A DNA stretch of 64,000 bases from positions 1,270 through 65,269 of the forward strand of contig NZ_WWVR01000005.1 in the NCBI RefSeq assembly GCF_009883055.1, written 5' to 3'. The notes beneath the pieces were generated by a model that worked only from the letters and a program-made list of their open reading frames with translations, did no database searches and had not been told where the DNA came from. The DNA comes from Blautia sp. BIOML-A1 (lineage in GTDB: Bacteria > Bacillota > Clostridia > Lachnospirales > Lachnospiraceae). Below are positions 53,693 to 63,054 of this stretch, piece after piece; the stretch's first letter is position 1; each line of letters opens with the position of its first letter. The position numbers and the translations under genes are program-made.

Positions 53693-55561
53693 TTATTTCA
53701 CGCTGATTGCTTCAAAAGTACAGTTTTCCATACAGGTTCCGCACTTGATACACTTTGTCTGATCGATCTTATGCGGTTCTTTCTTCTCTCCTGTTATCGC
53801 ACCTACCGGACAGTTGCGGGCACACTTCGTACAGCCCTTGCATCTGTCAGGATCAATCTCATAAATCTTCATTGCTTCACATACATGGGCACGGCATTTG
53901 CCCTCCACAATATGTTCCTCATATTCATCGCGGAAATTCTGCAGCGTACTGATAACAGGAAGCGGTGCACTCTTTCCAAGTCCACAGAGTGAACGGGACT
54001 GAATAAATTTTGCAGTCTCTTCCAGTTTATCCAGGTCCTTAAGTTCTCCCCTGCCCTCGGTGATCTTCTGAAGCAGTTCCAGCATACGCTTCGTTCCGAT
54101 TCGGCATGGGCCGCATTTTCCGCAGGATTCTCTCTGCGTAAAGCCCATAAAGAATTTTGCGACATCAACCATACAGGTATTTTCGTCCATAACAACCAGT
54201 CCGCCAGAACCAATGATCGCATTGAACTTCTTGACGGAATCAAAGTCAAGTGGTTCATCCAGATGCTTCTCAACCAGACATCCGCCGGACGGTCCTCCGA
54301 TCTGCACTGCCTTAAAGGCTGCTCCCTTCTTAATACCGCCGCCAATGTCATAAATAATGTGACGCAGTGTTGTTCCCATCGGAACCTCGATCAGACCTGT
54401 GTTCTCTATTGCTCCTGTCAGAGAGAAAGTTTTGGTTCCTGTACTTCCCTCTGTTCCAATGGAGCGATACCAGTCAGCACCGTCAAGAATAATTCTCGCA
54501 ACATTTGCATAAGTCTCTACGTTGTTCAGTACGGTAGGCTTCTCCCAGAGTCCCTTTTCTACTGTACGCGGTGGTTTTACACGAGGCATTCCTCGTTTGC
54601 CCTCAATAGATGCTGTCAGTGCTGAACCTTCACCACATACAAAAGCACCTGCGCCTCGGTTGATATGTAAATGGAAGTCTATGCCGGATCCCAGGATATT
54701 ATCTCCGAGCAGTCCATATTCCTCCGCCTGTGCAATTGCTTTTTTGAGTCTGGCTACGGAAAGCGGATACTCTGCACGTACATAAATATATCCATCATGT
54801 GCACCTACTGCATATGCAGCAATGATCATACCTTCCATAAGCTTATAAGGATCTCCCTCCATTACGGAACCATCCATAAATGCACCCGGGTCTCCTTCAT
54901 CACCATTGCAGACTACATATTTCACATCAGATTCAATGCGCGCTACCTGACTCCATTTCTTTCCCATCGGAAATCCGGCACCGCCTCGGCCACGGATTCC
55001 GGACTTTGTGATCTCTTCAATAACTTCTTCCGGCGTCATCTCAAAAAATGCCTTCAGAACCGCCTGGAAACCACCCACTGCGATATATTCATCAATTGAT
55101 TCTGCATCTATATTTCCACAATGTTCCAGGACGATTCTCGTCTGCTGATTCAGAAACGGAATATCCTCCGGCTGCCTGCAGACTTCCTCGTCATGTTTAT
55201 AAAACAATCTGTCAATCGGTTCTCCCTTTAAGACTGTCTTCTCTACGATCTCTTTACAATCCTCTACCTGCACATGTACATACTGCAGATGCTGCGGTTC
55301 TATACGAACCAGAGGTCCCAGCTCACATAAGCCCTGGCAGCCGGTCTTTATGGTTCCGATATGCGGTACATCTTTCTGCATGCTGACCTCTACGCCGTCA
55401 ATTCCCTCACAGAGTCTGCACATTTCATCATAAATCTTCTGTGATCCGGAAGCGACACAGCCGGTACCTGAACAGACAAGGATACGGCAGGTATAGGAAT
55501 TGATTTCTTCCTGAGCTTCTATCTGCTTCTTTAACAGGTCATCTTTACTTGTAATACTCAT
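53693..55561 (-). CDS. NuoF-like NADH-binding subunit of formate dehydrogenase (HydB-type)
   Basis: 622 residues. Domains in order: N-terminal thioredoxin-like [2Fe-2S] (RILVCSGTGCVASGS, about 27-120), NuoF flavin/NADH domain (GIRGRGGAGFPMGKKW; NGDEGDPGAFMD; GAGAFVCGEGSAL), SLBB, and the C-terminal NuoF [4Fe-4S] motif SCGKCGPCRIGTKRML. Last is a 2x[4Fe-4S] ferredoxin domain (CKGCTKCARNCPVGA, CIKCGTCMENC). This HydB-like layout is found in electron-bifurcating hydrogenases and formate dehydrogenases. It overlaps the NuoE-like gene by 4 bp. Confidence 0.93.
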   Translation of the reverse strand: MSITSKDDLLKKQIEAQEEINSYTCRILVCSGTGCVASGSQKIYDEMCRLCEGIDGVEVSMQKDVPHIGTIKTGCQGLCELGPLVRIEPQHLQYVHVQVEDCKEIVEKTVLKGEPIDRLFYKHDEEVCRQPEDIPFLNQQTRIVLEHCGNIDAESIDEYIAVGGFQAVLKAFFEMTPEEVIEEITKSGIRGRGGAGFPMGKKWSQVARIESDVKYVVCNGDEGDPGAFMDGSVMEGDPYKLMEGMIIAAYAVGAHDGYIYVRAEYPLSVARLKKAIAQAEEYGLLGDNILGSGIDFHLHINRGAGAFVCGEGSALTASIEGKRGMPRVKPPRTVEKGLWEKPTVLNNVETYANVARIILDGADWYRSIGTEGSTGTKTFSLTGAIENTGLIEVPMGTTLRHIIYDIGGGIKKGAAFKAVQIGGPSGGCLVEKHLDEPLDFDSVKKFNAIIGSGGLVVMDENTCMVDVAKFFMGFTQRESCGKCGPCRIGTKRMLELLQKITEGRGELKDLDKLEETAKFIQSRSLCGLGKSAPLPVISTLQNFRDEYEEHIVEGKCRAHVCEAMKIYEIDPDRCKGCTKCARNCPVGAITGEKKEPHKIDQTKCIKCGTCMENCTFEAISVK

Positions 55562-56037
55562 GCCTTATCCCCCCTTAATTCTCGGATCAGTTTTACTGCT
55601 TTATCCGGTGTCATTTTTGGATGAACGTCCTCATTCACCATCATAGTCGGTGCCAGTCCACAGGCACCCAGGCAGGACACTGTTTCAACTGTAAACATCA
55701 TATCATCCGTTGTACATTTTCCGTCAGCCAGCCCCAGTTCCTTGACAATGGCATCCTTTACCGGCTGGGATTTCCTTACATGACAGGCAGTTCCGTCACA
55801 CACCTTGATCACATATTTACCCTTTGCCTCAAAGGAAAAATTCTCGTAAAAGGTTGCCACACTGTACGCTCTTGAACGGGTCACTCCAATCTCATCTGCT
55901 ACATAATTGAGAAGTTCTCCCGGCAGATAACGGTATTCCGCCTGAATATCCTGCATGATTGGAATCAGCGAAGCCGGTTTGCGGCCATAAACGGCAATGA
56001 CCTCATCCGCCTTGTCATAGTATGTTTTGTCTAACAT
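55558..56037 (-). CDS. NuoE-like [2Fe-2S] subunit of formate dehydrogenase (HydC-type)
   Basis: 159 residues. Thioredoxin-like ferredoxin with ligands in CDGTACHVR and CLGACGLAP. Helical N-terminal part as in NuoE. It is the first gene of the nuoE-nuoF-fdhA operon, with a near-perfect promoter at 56096-56124. Confidence 0.93.
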   Translation of the reverse strand: MLDKTYYDKADEVIAVYGRKPASLIPIMQDIQAEYRYLPGELLNYVADEIGVTRSRAYSVATFYENFSFEAKGKYVIKVCDGTACHVRKSQPVKDAIVKELGLADGKCTTDDMMFTVETVSCLGACGLAPTMMVNEDVHPKMTPDKAVKLIRELRGDKA

Positions 56038-56095
56038 TCAATTCCCTCCTTTATTGATACATCAAAAATTCTACGTTTCCCCCTGGATATCTTTT

Positions 56096-56124
56096 ATTAT
56101 ATAGGATACTTTTTAGCATTGCAA
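56096..56124 (-). promoter_or_regulatory. Sigma-A promoter of the formate dehydrogenase operon
   Basis: TTGCAA (56119-56124), 17 bp, perfect TATAAT (56096-56101). The ribosome site AAGGAGGG lies about 45 bp further on. Confidence 0.85.
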
Positions 56125-56242
56125 GTATATAATTGTGAAGTTTGTATATTTTTATCCTGTTTTCTCTTTTATTTTTTGTATAATTTTTCAAAACAAGTCG
56201 GTAAGTTTAATCTAACTATCGTTTTTTATTATAAAAAATGCA

Positions 56243-56288
56243 CAAAAAAAGTATGAGCTGTCCATTTTTCGACAGTCCATACTTTTTA
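56243..56288 (-). terminator. Terminator of the pot operon
   Basis: Minus strand AAAAGTATG pairs with CATACTTTT with an inner CTGTC/GACAG stem, followed by TTTTTG. The plus-strand side also ends in a T-run. Confidence 0.9.
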
Positions 56289-56297
56289 TAATGATTT

Positions 56298-56324
56298 GTA
56301 ACTGTTCAGTACCCTCACAGTTAC
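56298..56324. repeat. Dispersed palindromic repeat, short copy 8 (end of potCD)
   Basis: GTAACTGTTCAGTACCCTCA leading to CAGTTAC, matching the first 27 bp of copy 2 nearly exactly. The TAA inside this element supplies the stop codon of the PotC-PotD fusion. Confidence 0.75.
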
Positions 56325-58201
56325 GATGATTTTACTTTATTCCACAGATCTCCATACGTCTGATCTGCTTCTGTTCCAAGATACTGGAAGGTTTCCAGAT
56401 TGTCATATTTCGAAAGATCCGGGAATGCGATCTTACTGTTTCGGATATCGTCATCCTCGATCAGCTCTCTTGCCGCCTCGTTCGGTGTAGAATATGTAAT
56501 ATAATCAAAATTCATCAGGGCAATATCCGGTCTGCAGAGGAAGTTGATGAATTTCTCTGCATTTTCTTTATGCTCTGCATTCTTCGGGATTACCCAGGAA
56601 TCAATCCAGATGTTGCTTCCTTCTTTCGGGATCACATATTCCAGATTCGAATTTTCTTTCTGTGTATAAATTGCCTCGCCGGAATAGATCACGCCGATGG
56701 CCGCCTCATTTCCGATCATTTTGTCACGCACCTGGTCAATGACATATGCCTGCACGAGAGGTTTCTGTTCAATCAGGAGATTCTTCGCCTCGGTCAATTC
56801 ATCCAGGTCTGTGGAATTCAGAGAATAGCCAAGATATTTCAGTGCCACGCCAAAAGCATCACGGACTGAATCCTGCATCAGAATGCTGTCCTTGTATTTC
56901 TCATCCCAGAGAATGGACCAGCTGTCTACAGGCTCATCCACCATTGTCTTATTATAAAGAATCCCCACGGTTCCCCAGCAATATGGTACAGAGTATTTAT
57001 TCTCCGGATCAAACTGCCTTGACTGTTCCAGATACTGTTTTCCAATGTTTTTGAGATTCGGGATATTATCGAAATCAATCTCCGAAAGCAGATCATTTTT
57101 GATCATTCGCTGAATCATATAGTCGCTTGGACAGATCACATCGTAAGCGATCGCACCGGAACTGATCTTAGGATAAAGAATTTCGTTTGTCTCAAATTCT
57201 TCATAGATCACATCGATCCCCGTTTCCTTCTCAAAGATAGTCAGAACCTCCGGATCAATGTATTCGCCCCAGTTATAAACAACCAGCTTTTCATCATTCA
57301 GGACATCGCTTTCTTTGGCATAATAAAAACCGCCTCCGATAAACACAATACAGATTGTAACCGGAAGTACACGGCGGATGATGATCTTCTTGACTTTGGA
57401 AGGTCTGCGGACTTTTTTTCTTGCCGCTGCCTCCTCATCCTCCTTTGGAGAATAATTGACCAGAATAAGAAGCACCAGAACCGTCACAAACATGATCGTG
57501 GAGAGTGCATAAATCTCCGGTTTGATTCCCTTTCGTACCTCTGTGTAGATTTTGGTTGAAAGTGTATCAATTCCAGGTCCCTTGGTAAAATGAGTGATAA
57601 CAAAATCATCCAGTGACATCGTAAAGGCCAGCATAAATCCGGAAAGCACGCCCGGTACGATATCCGGGAATACCACCTTAAAAAATGCTCTGACCGGAGA
57701 TGCCCCAAGATCCAGAGCAGCTTCATAGGTGTAACGATTTGTCTGCTTCAGCTTCGGTGCCACGCTTAAGATCACATACGGGATGTTGAATGTGATATGA
57801 GCAATCAGGATCGTTCCGAAACCAAGCGTCATATGAAACGCAATAAAAAGAAGCATCAGAGATACACCCATAACGATCTCTGCGTTCATCATCGGGATAT
57901 TGGTAAGTCCCATATACATGGTCTTCCATTTCTGTTTCATTCCCTGGATTGCAATTGCCGCCGCAGTTCCGATGATCGTTGCGATCGCTGCAGAAACAAA
58001 CGCAATAATAAGTGTCGTATAAAAAGCACTCATGATCTGTTCATTCCGAAACAGTTCTCTGTACCATTTCAGGGTGAAACCACCCCACTTTGCCCTGGTC
58101 TTGGACTGGTTAAAGGACAGTACGATCAGGGTTACAATCGGGGCATACAGCAGAATAAAAATAAGTGCCAGGTAGATTTTCTGTAAGTATTTTCTGATCA
58201 A
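56321..58201 (-). CDS. potCD: Spermidine/putrescine ABC transporter permease-binding protein fusion (PotC-PotD)
   Basis: 626 residues. Residues 1-~262 form a PotC permease with six membrane helices and the EAA loop (AALDLGASPVRAFFKVVFPDIVPG). A basic linker (KKVRRPSKVKK) and one extra membrane helix (~275-298) follow. The PotD-type substrate-binding domain (about 305-626) has LVVYNWGEYIDPEV, SGAIAYDVICPSDYM and NYDYITYSTPN-like ends. The binding domain is thus tethered outside the membrane. It overlaps potB by 4 bp. Confidence 0.92.
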   Translation of the reverse strand: MIRKYLQKIYLALIFILLYAPIVTLIVLSFNQSKTRAKWGGFTLKWYRELFRNEQIMSAFYTTLIIAFVSAAIATIIGTAAAIAIQGMKQKWKTMYMGLTNIPMMNAEIVMGVSLMLLFIAFHMTLGFGTILIAHITFNIPYVILSVAPKLKQTNRYTYEAALDLGASPVRAFFKVVFPDIVPGVLSGFMLAFTMSLDDFVITHFTKGPGIDTLSTKIYTEVRKGIKPEIYALSTIMFVTVLVLLILVNYSPKEDEEAAARKKVRRPSKVKKIIIRRVLPVTICIVFIGGGFYYAKESDVLNDEKLVVYNWGEYIDPEVLTIFEKETGIDVIYEEFETNEILYPKISSGAIAYDVICPSDYMIQRMIKNDLLSEIDFDNIPNLKNIGKQYLEQSRQFDPENKYSVPYCWGTVGILYNKTMVDEPVDSWSILWDEKYKDSILMQDSVRDAFGVALKYLGYSLNSTDLDELTEAKNLLIEQKPLVQAYVIDQVRDKMIGNEAAIGVIYSGEAIYTQKENSNLEYVIPKEGSNIWIDSWVIPKNAEHKENAEKFINFLCRPDIALMNFDYITYSTPNEAARELIEDDDIRNSKIAFPDLSKYDNLETFQYLGTEADQTYGDLWNKVKSS

Positions 58202-59013
58202 AATGCCGCACCCCCGTCTTCGTTGTCATATTTTGCCACAAGAGCCATACTTGCAATGATAAATACCATCAGTACAAGAGAAAGTCCACTTCCCACATGC
58301 CAGTTACTGTTCTGTTTAAAGGACTGTTCGATCACATTTCCAATCAGAAGGATCTTGCCGCCTCCTAAGAGATCAGAGATAACAAAAGTCGTCAGTGCCG
58401 GTACAAATACCATCGTGATACCGCTGATCACACCCGGAATACTCAGTGGAAAAATAACCTTTAAGAAGGTCTGTACCGGATTTGCTCCCAGATCACGAGC
58501 GGCATTGATGACGTTATTGTCGATCTTGATCAACACATTGTAGATTGGAAGGACCATGAACGGCAGGAAATTATAGACCATACCAAGAACGATTGCATAT
58601 GGTGTATTGATGATTTCCAAAGCCGGCAGATGCAAAAAACTCAAAACACTGTTGATAACACCGTTCTTTTCGAGCAGAGTCTGCCACGCCAGTGTACGCA
58701 GAAGAAAATTCATCCACATCGGCAGAATAAAAATAAGTACTACAAAGCTTGTCTGGTTGACCTTTTTCTGACTCAGGATCATTGCCAGCGGATAGGCCAG
58801 AAGCAGACAGAATACTGTACTCAGAAAAGACAGCAGGATGGACATTCCCAGTGCTTTCAGATTCTCAGGTGTCGTGATCTGTGCAAGGTTTGCAAACGTA
58901 AAGCTTCCATCATCACTGGTAAATGCATAATATACGATCACCAGAAGCGGGATCACAACAAAAGATACTGCCCAGAACAGATAAGGTCCGGCAAGCATAC
59001 GCTTATTCTTCAA
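58198..59013 (-). CDS. potB: Spermidine/putrescine ABC transporter permease PotB
   Basis: 271 residues with six membrane helices. [27 protein letters not shown] is the EAA coupling loop. Partner of the PotC part of the fusion. The start overlaps the end of potA by 11 bp. Confidence 0.93.
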   Translation of the reverse strand: MKNKRMLAGPYLFWAVSFVVIPLLVIVYYAFTSDDGSFTFANLAQITTPENLKALGMSILLSFLSTVFCLLLAYPLAMILSQKKVNQTSFVVLIFILPMWMNFLLRTLAWQTLLEKNGVINSVLSFLHLPALEIINTPYAIVLGMVYNFLPFMVLPIYNVLIKIDNNVINAARDLGANPVQTFLKVIFPLSIPGVISGITMVFVPALTTFVISDLLGGGKILLIGNVIEQSFKQNSNWHVGSGLSLVLMVFIIASMALVAKYDNEDGGAAF

Positions 59014-60076
59014 TGTTTACCGCCTCCTCATCTTCTGACTCCGGTTTCTTCATGATCTGAATGTCAAACGGATCCACATGAATGCTGACCTCTGTTCCCA
59101 CCGAGAACATATCCGTACTGTGTATCAGCCACTCATAATTGTTTGCCATTACCTCCATCTCATAATGGACACCCTTAAAGATCATATGTGTGACCACGCC
59201 GTCAATACTTCCTTCGCCTGGTTTGAGAAGATCAATATCCTCCGGACGGATCACAACGTCGACCGGCTGATTCTGTCCAAATCCCTCATCTACACATGCA
59301 AAATTAACTCCAAGGATCTTGACCAGACGATCCTCTACCATAGTTGCAGAAATAATGTTGCTCTCTCCGATAAAATCTGCCACAAAAGCGTTCTCCGGCT
59401 CATTGTAGATTTTTTCCGGTGTTCCGATCTGCTGGATATATCCCTGGTTCATAACCACAATGGTATCTGACATGGTAAGAGCCTCTTCCTGGTCATGCGT
59501 TACGTACAGGAAGGTGATTCCCAGTTCATTCTTAAGACGGATCAGCTCATACTGCATATCCTGACGCATCTTAAGATCCAAAGCTCCCAGAGGCTCATCC
59601 AGAAGAAGCACCTTCGGTTCATTTACAATTGCTCTTGCAATCGCAATACGCTGCTGCTGGCCACCACTCAGGGAATCCGGCATACGGTTTTCGAATCCAT
59701 CCAGATTAACAAGCTTCAATGCGTATTTGATCTTATCATAAATATACTGTTTACTTTTATTTTTTATTTTTAATCCAAAGGCAATATTTTCCGCAATATT
59801 CATATGTGTAAACAATGCGTACTTCTGAAATACGGTATTAAGCTGTCGCTTATTTGGCGGAAGATCTGTGATATCCTGCCCGTTAAAGATCACGTGTCCT
59901 TTATCCGGTGTCTCAAAGCCTCCCAGGATACGAAGTGTAGTGGTCTTTCCACATCCACTTGGACCAAGAAGCGTCAGGAATTCATTCTCTCTGATATAAA
60001 GATTCAGTTCATCCAGAACTGTCTGCATCCCATAAGATTTAGAAATGTCGATCAAGTCGATCAGCTTATTACTCAT
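59003..60076 (-). CDS. potA: Spermidine/putrescine ABC transporter ATPase PotA
   Basis: 357 residues. Walker [13 protein letters not shown], signature LSGGQQQR, Walker [12 protein letters not shown], and switch THDQEEAL. C-terminal TOBE-like domain (about 280-340). First gene of potA-potB-potCD. AGGAGG precedes the ATG. Confidence 0.94.
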   Translation of the reverse strand: MSNKLIDLIDISKSYGMQTVLDELNLYIRENEFLTLLGPSGCGKTTTLRILGGFETPDKGHVIFNGQDITDLPPNKRQLNTVFQKYALFTHMNIAENIAFGLKIKNKSKQYIYDKIKYALKLVNLDGFENRMPDSLSGGQQQRIAIARAIVNEPKVLLLDEPLGALDLKMRQDMQYELIRLKNELGITFLYVTHDQEEALTMSDTIVVMNQGYIQQIGTPEKIYNEPENAFVADFIGESNIISATMVEDRLVKILGVNFACVDEGFGQNQPVDVVIRPEDIDLLKPGEGSIDGVVTHMIFKGVHYEMEVMANNYEWLIHSTDMFSVGTEVSIHVDPFDIQIMKKPESEDEEAVNIEE

Positions 60077-60175
60077 TGGCTGTCCTCCTAAAATATCCCC
60101 TCTTTTTTACAAATATTCTATATAAAATAGCAACTTTCTTTTTGTATCATAAAAACGTTCTGATTTCAATAGGTT

Positions 60176-60871
60176 TCAGAGGATTTCAGCATAATTTTTT
60201 GTATCCGCTTCCATTTCATTCTCTTCGGGTAATGGCTCACATTCCACCGGTTCCATATCTTCTGAATTTTCACTCAGATCCTCCAGTTCAACCTCCTCCC
60301 ACTCTGCTTCTTCTCCAGATTCCGGAGTACTCTCCTGCGTAGTTTCAGGAAGGAATGAATCTGTAAATTCTGCCTCCGACTGCACCTTTCCATCGGCTTC
60401 CGGTGCACACAGCGGGCTGTCATCCGCGTTGACCTTTACTACTCCTGTCAGTGTCTTTGCGTATGTATTATCTGTCGACGCAGTAATCTTATATGTATGC
60501 CCTGCCTTCAGTCCACTGACCACAATTTCCACCGCATTTCGCTGCCCTTTTGTTATGGTTCCTGCTGCCGGGCTGACTGTAAGACTGCTTTTTTCATCTT
60601 TGTCTGTATCTCTCACTTCCACCACATAGTCAATATCCACTTCCGAATATCTCTCTTCATTTATATAGTTCATCAGAGTCACCGACGCCATTGTATCCTC
60701 TTTTACCATCACCTGATGTACGCCGCCATCCAGCAGATCACTGACAAAATAAAAATTCCTGGCATTTACTACACCTGTCAGTTCTGTCTGTCTTATATAT
60801 TTTGCCGACACAGAGGAAATGGAAATCATGATCATACAAAAAACTGCCCAAAATATCTTTGTCCCTGTCAT
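60176..60871 (-). CDS. Secreted TasA/SipW-locus protein with acidic tail
   Basis: 231 residues. The N-terminal signal region (VFCMIMISISSVSAKYIRQ) resembles SipW-type signals. The segment VVNARNFYFVSDLLDGG is a pattern shared by SipW-dependent proteins of gut Firmicutes. A beta-sandwich-like middle part follows (about 60-150), then a Glu-rich C-terminal tail (about 185-231). Probably a surface fibre component or regulator of assembly. Last gene of the locus, 24 bp after the signal peptidase gene. Confidence 0.7.
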   Translation of the reverse strand: MTGTKIFWAVFCMIMISISSVSAKYIRQTELTGVVNARNFYFVSDLLDGGVHQVMVKEDTMASVTLMNYINEERYSEVDIDYVVEVRDTDKDEKSSLTVSPAAGTITKGQRNAVEIVVSGLKAGHTYKITASTDNTYAKTLTGVVKVNADDSPLCAPEADGKVQSEAEFTDSFLPETTQESTPESGEEAEWEEVELEDLSENSEDMEPVECEPLPEENEMEADTKNYAEIL

Positions 60872-60895
60872 TTTTCATCCCCTTTCCTGTCTGTA

Positions 60896-62179
60896 TCAAT
60901 CAATCTGCTCTGTCTTTAGTGTGACAACAAAAGTCTCTGATCTTCCGGCATAATCTTCATTCCTCTCTGCCTGATTCTCACTCACCGGCCAGACAATTTC
61001 AAGAATATAGCCATGCACTTTCGGATCATCTGCCAGAATCGTATCGGAAGATACTTCAATTTTGTCTGCCAGGACTGAACCATCGCTTAACTGCTTTTGC
61101 TCTGTGTTTTCTGTTGTTTTGTATATTCTGAACACCAGTGGCAGATTCTTATCTCTGCTGGCTGCATAAATGGCATACCTGACTGCTGTCTCACTTTTAT
61201 TTGTTACTTGAATTTCATACTCAACGGCTTCTCCCGGTGCTATGGAGATATTGGAAATTTCCTGCATAAGCGTCCCTGTCTCCATTACTTCAAATTTCGC
61301 CGCGACCGCACCGTTTTTTTCCGATACCTGTGTCATGCATCTCGCAAAAATATCAGACGCTATCCAGCTAAACAGTACGCTTATCCAGAATAAAACGGCT
61401 AATATCTGTATGATTCTGTTATTTCGAAGTGTTTTTCTCTGACATTCTGCATGACCTATTTCCTGCCTGAGTATACGGATCTCTTCCCTGACAGCATTCA
61501 GTTCCTGTGCTTCCTCGTTTTTTCGCCGCTGCAAAAAATATTCGATCAGAAAAATTATCGTACAAAATAACAACATCCCTCTCAGTGTACAGACCATGCT
61601 CAGGACAGTTCCCAGACATGGGATCCACCCGATCACCACTCCCTGAATTTCGGACCTGTCAAATGCCGGATCAGGTGCATTGTTCGCATCTCCCTGCGTT
61701 ATGATCTGGTCCTTTCTGATCTCTGTGATACGATGTACTACCAGGCTGTTTCCGGATTGATATACCACAATGTCTCCTCTGTTTACCTTCTGCGTTTTTC
61801 TGACGATCAGAAGGCTCCCTCTGGAAAAAGTGGGTTCCATGCTTCCGGAAAGAACATTTGCCACACCAATACCAAACGGCATGGGCATCGGACTCCCCGA
61901 GACATCCTGCGCCTTCATAAAATATAGACTTATCCCCAGTATCAGCCAGAAAAGTCCCCGGGAAATTCTTCGTAAAATCCCGGAATTTATGCGGCGGCAG
62001 CTGACAACCACAGCCAGTATTCCTGATGCAGCAAGCATAATGAGCCAGCTTCCGGTCTGCGCACTGTCACCGGTCTTTGGTGCTTTCTTTAAGACACTGC
62101 CCGTATTCTTTGACCATGCCTGGACAAAATCCTCAGATTCCTCTGTGCCTGCCTCTTCTGCTGCAAGTGTATGTATCAC
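60896..62179 (-). CDS. sipW: SipW-type signal peptidase I with extra N- and C-terminal domains
   Basis: 427 residues from a GTG without a good ribosome site. Residues ~30-62 look like a sortase sorting signal (APKTGD, hydrophobic stretch, CRR), unusual at an N-terminus. The signal peptidase follows: VLSGSMEPTFSRGSLL with the catalytic Ser, VVHRITEI with the His typical of the SipW/ER type, and QGDANNAPDP. A charged coiled region, another membrane helix (~255) and a TasA/camelysin-like beta domain (about 285-427) complete it. The frame is open back to the TAG that ends the upstream gene, with no other stop between. Confidence 0.8.
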   Translation of the reverse strand: MIHTLAAEEAGTEESEDFVQAWSKNTGSVLKKAPKTGDSAQTGSWLIMLAASGILAVVVSCRRINSGILRRISRGLFWLILGISLYFMKAQDVSGSPMPMPFGIGVANVLSGSMEPTFSRGSLLIVRKTQKVNRGDIVVYQSGNSLVVHRITEIRKDQIITQGDANNAPDPAFDRSEIQGVVIGWIPCLGTVLSMVCTLRGMLLFCTIIFLIEYFLQRRKNEEAQELNAVREEIRILRQEIGHAECQRKTLRNNRIIQILAVLFWISVLFSWIASDIFARCMTQVSEKNGAVAAKFEVMETGTLMQEISNISIAPGEAVEYEIQVTNKSETAVRYAIYAASRDKNLPLVFRIYKTTENTEQKQLSDGSVLADKIEVSSDTILADDPKVHGYILEIVWPVSENQAERNEDYAGRSETFVVTLKTEQID

Positions 62180-62197
62180 TACTCTATAGGAAATTTC

Positions 62198-62923
62198 CTA
62201 ATGTTCGTTCTTTTGCTTTGCAGATATGTTTCCCGTGCCGGCGGAAAAATCTCCATAGAGCGTATCCTGTTCATCTTTGCCCCGCTCAAATCTCCATCTC
62301 CAGTAAAGCGTGTACTCTGCATTTCTCCCCGGACAAAGCTTTCTTTTTTCACTTATCTTACTGAATTCTTCTGCGCTCAGCCATTTTCCTCTTCTGTCCA
62401 TCCAGCCATTGCTTCCGGATATACGAAATTCCAGCGGAATCTCATAATTACTGAAATTACTGTCAGCCTCAAACCAGACTTTATACTGTGCATTCCTTTT
62501 GCCTGAATTTTGCAGTGAAAATGTATAATCGCCCTCCGTCCCAGGTGCCACAGCCTTCTGGGTGTTCCTGCTCTGCACAGTTATTTCATCGCTCTTATTT
62601 CGGCAGGAAGTATGAAACAGTTCAATGGGAGTCTCCGTATTCCATACCTTCCGGTCATCCAAAACCTTAAACTCAAAAGTCTCTGCCTGCTTTTTGGTAA
62701 GCTTTGCAGTTGTACTCTGCATGGCCATCGCTCTGTGTATATTCTGATCTGCACTCATAAGCCCCTTATAAAGGCTGATCTCACGATCACTGTGACAGAT
62801 ATGCAGCACGGACAGGACAGACACAGCTGTCACAAACACAAAAACAGACAACATAAGTATCAACTGACAAAGCCCGTGATTTTTGTGATTCCTTTTTTTC
62901 GCAGTAGAACTGTTCTTTGACAT
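62198..62923 (-). CDS. SipW-dependent TasA-like protein
   Basis: 241 residues from the ATG at 62923 (AAGGAG upstream); a longer frame to 63016 has no site. It carries one membrane/signal segment (LILMLSVFVFVTAVSVLSVL, about 22-42). The beta-rich ectodomain follows the pattern seen in small TasA-family proteins (VAPGTEGDYTFSLQNSG; YTLYWRWRFERGKDEQDT). It ends KQKNEH at a TAG that is in frame with the next gene. Confidence 0.75.
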   Translation of the reverse strand: MSKNSSTAKKRNHKNHGLCQLILMLSVFVFVTAVSVLSVLHICHSDREISLYKGLMSADQNIHRAMAMQSTTAKLTKKQAETFEFKVLDDRKVWNTETPIELFHTSCRNKSDEITVQSRNTQKAVAPGTEGDYTFSLQNSGKRNAQYKVWFEADSNFSNYEIPLEFRISGSNGWMDRRGKWLSAEEFSKISEKRKLCPGRNAEYTLYWRWRFERGKDEQDTLYGDFSAGTGNISAKQKNEH

Positions 62924-63054
62924 CTTCTTTTCTCCTTCTTCTGACCTTCCCAAAAAGCAGAGAGGATTCTGGTTTTTGGAAAAGTCAGAAAACGTCCCTG
63001 TCCTGCCACTGAACAAGGACGAAGTCTGACTGATCGCAGTTATATGTATCCAGG

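Noticed and set aside
62198..62200. TAG as a pyrrolysine codon
   Set aside because: No pyl genes are visible and other genes here end in TAG (for example pyrH); readthrough or mutation is the simpler idea.
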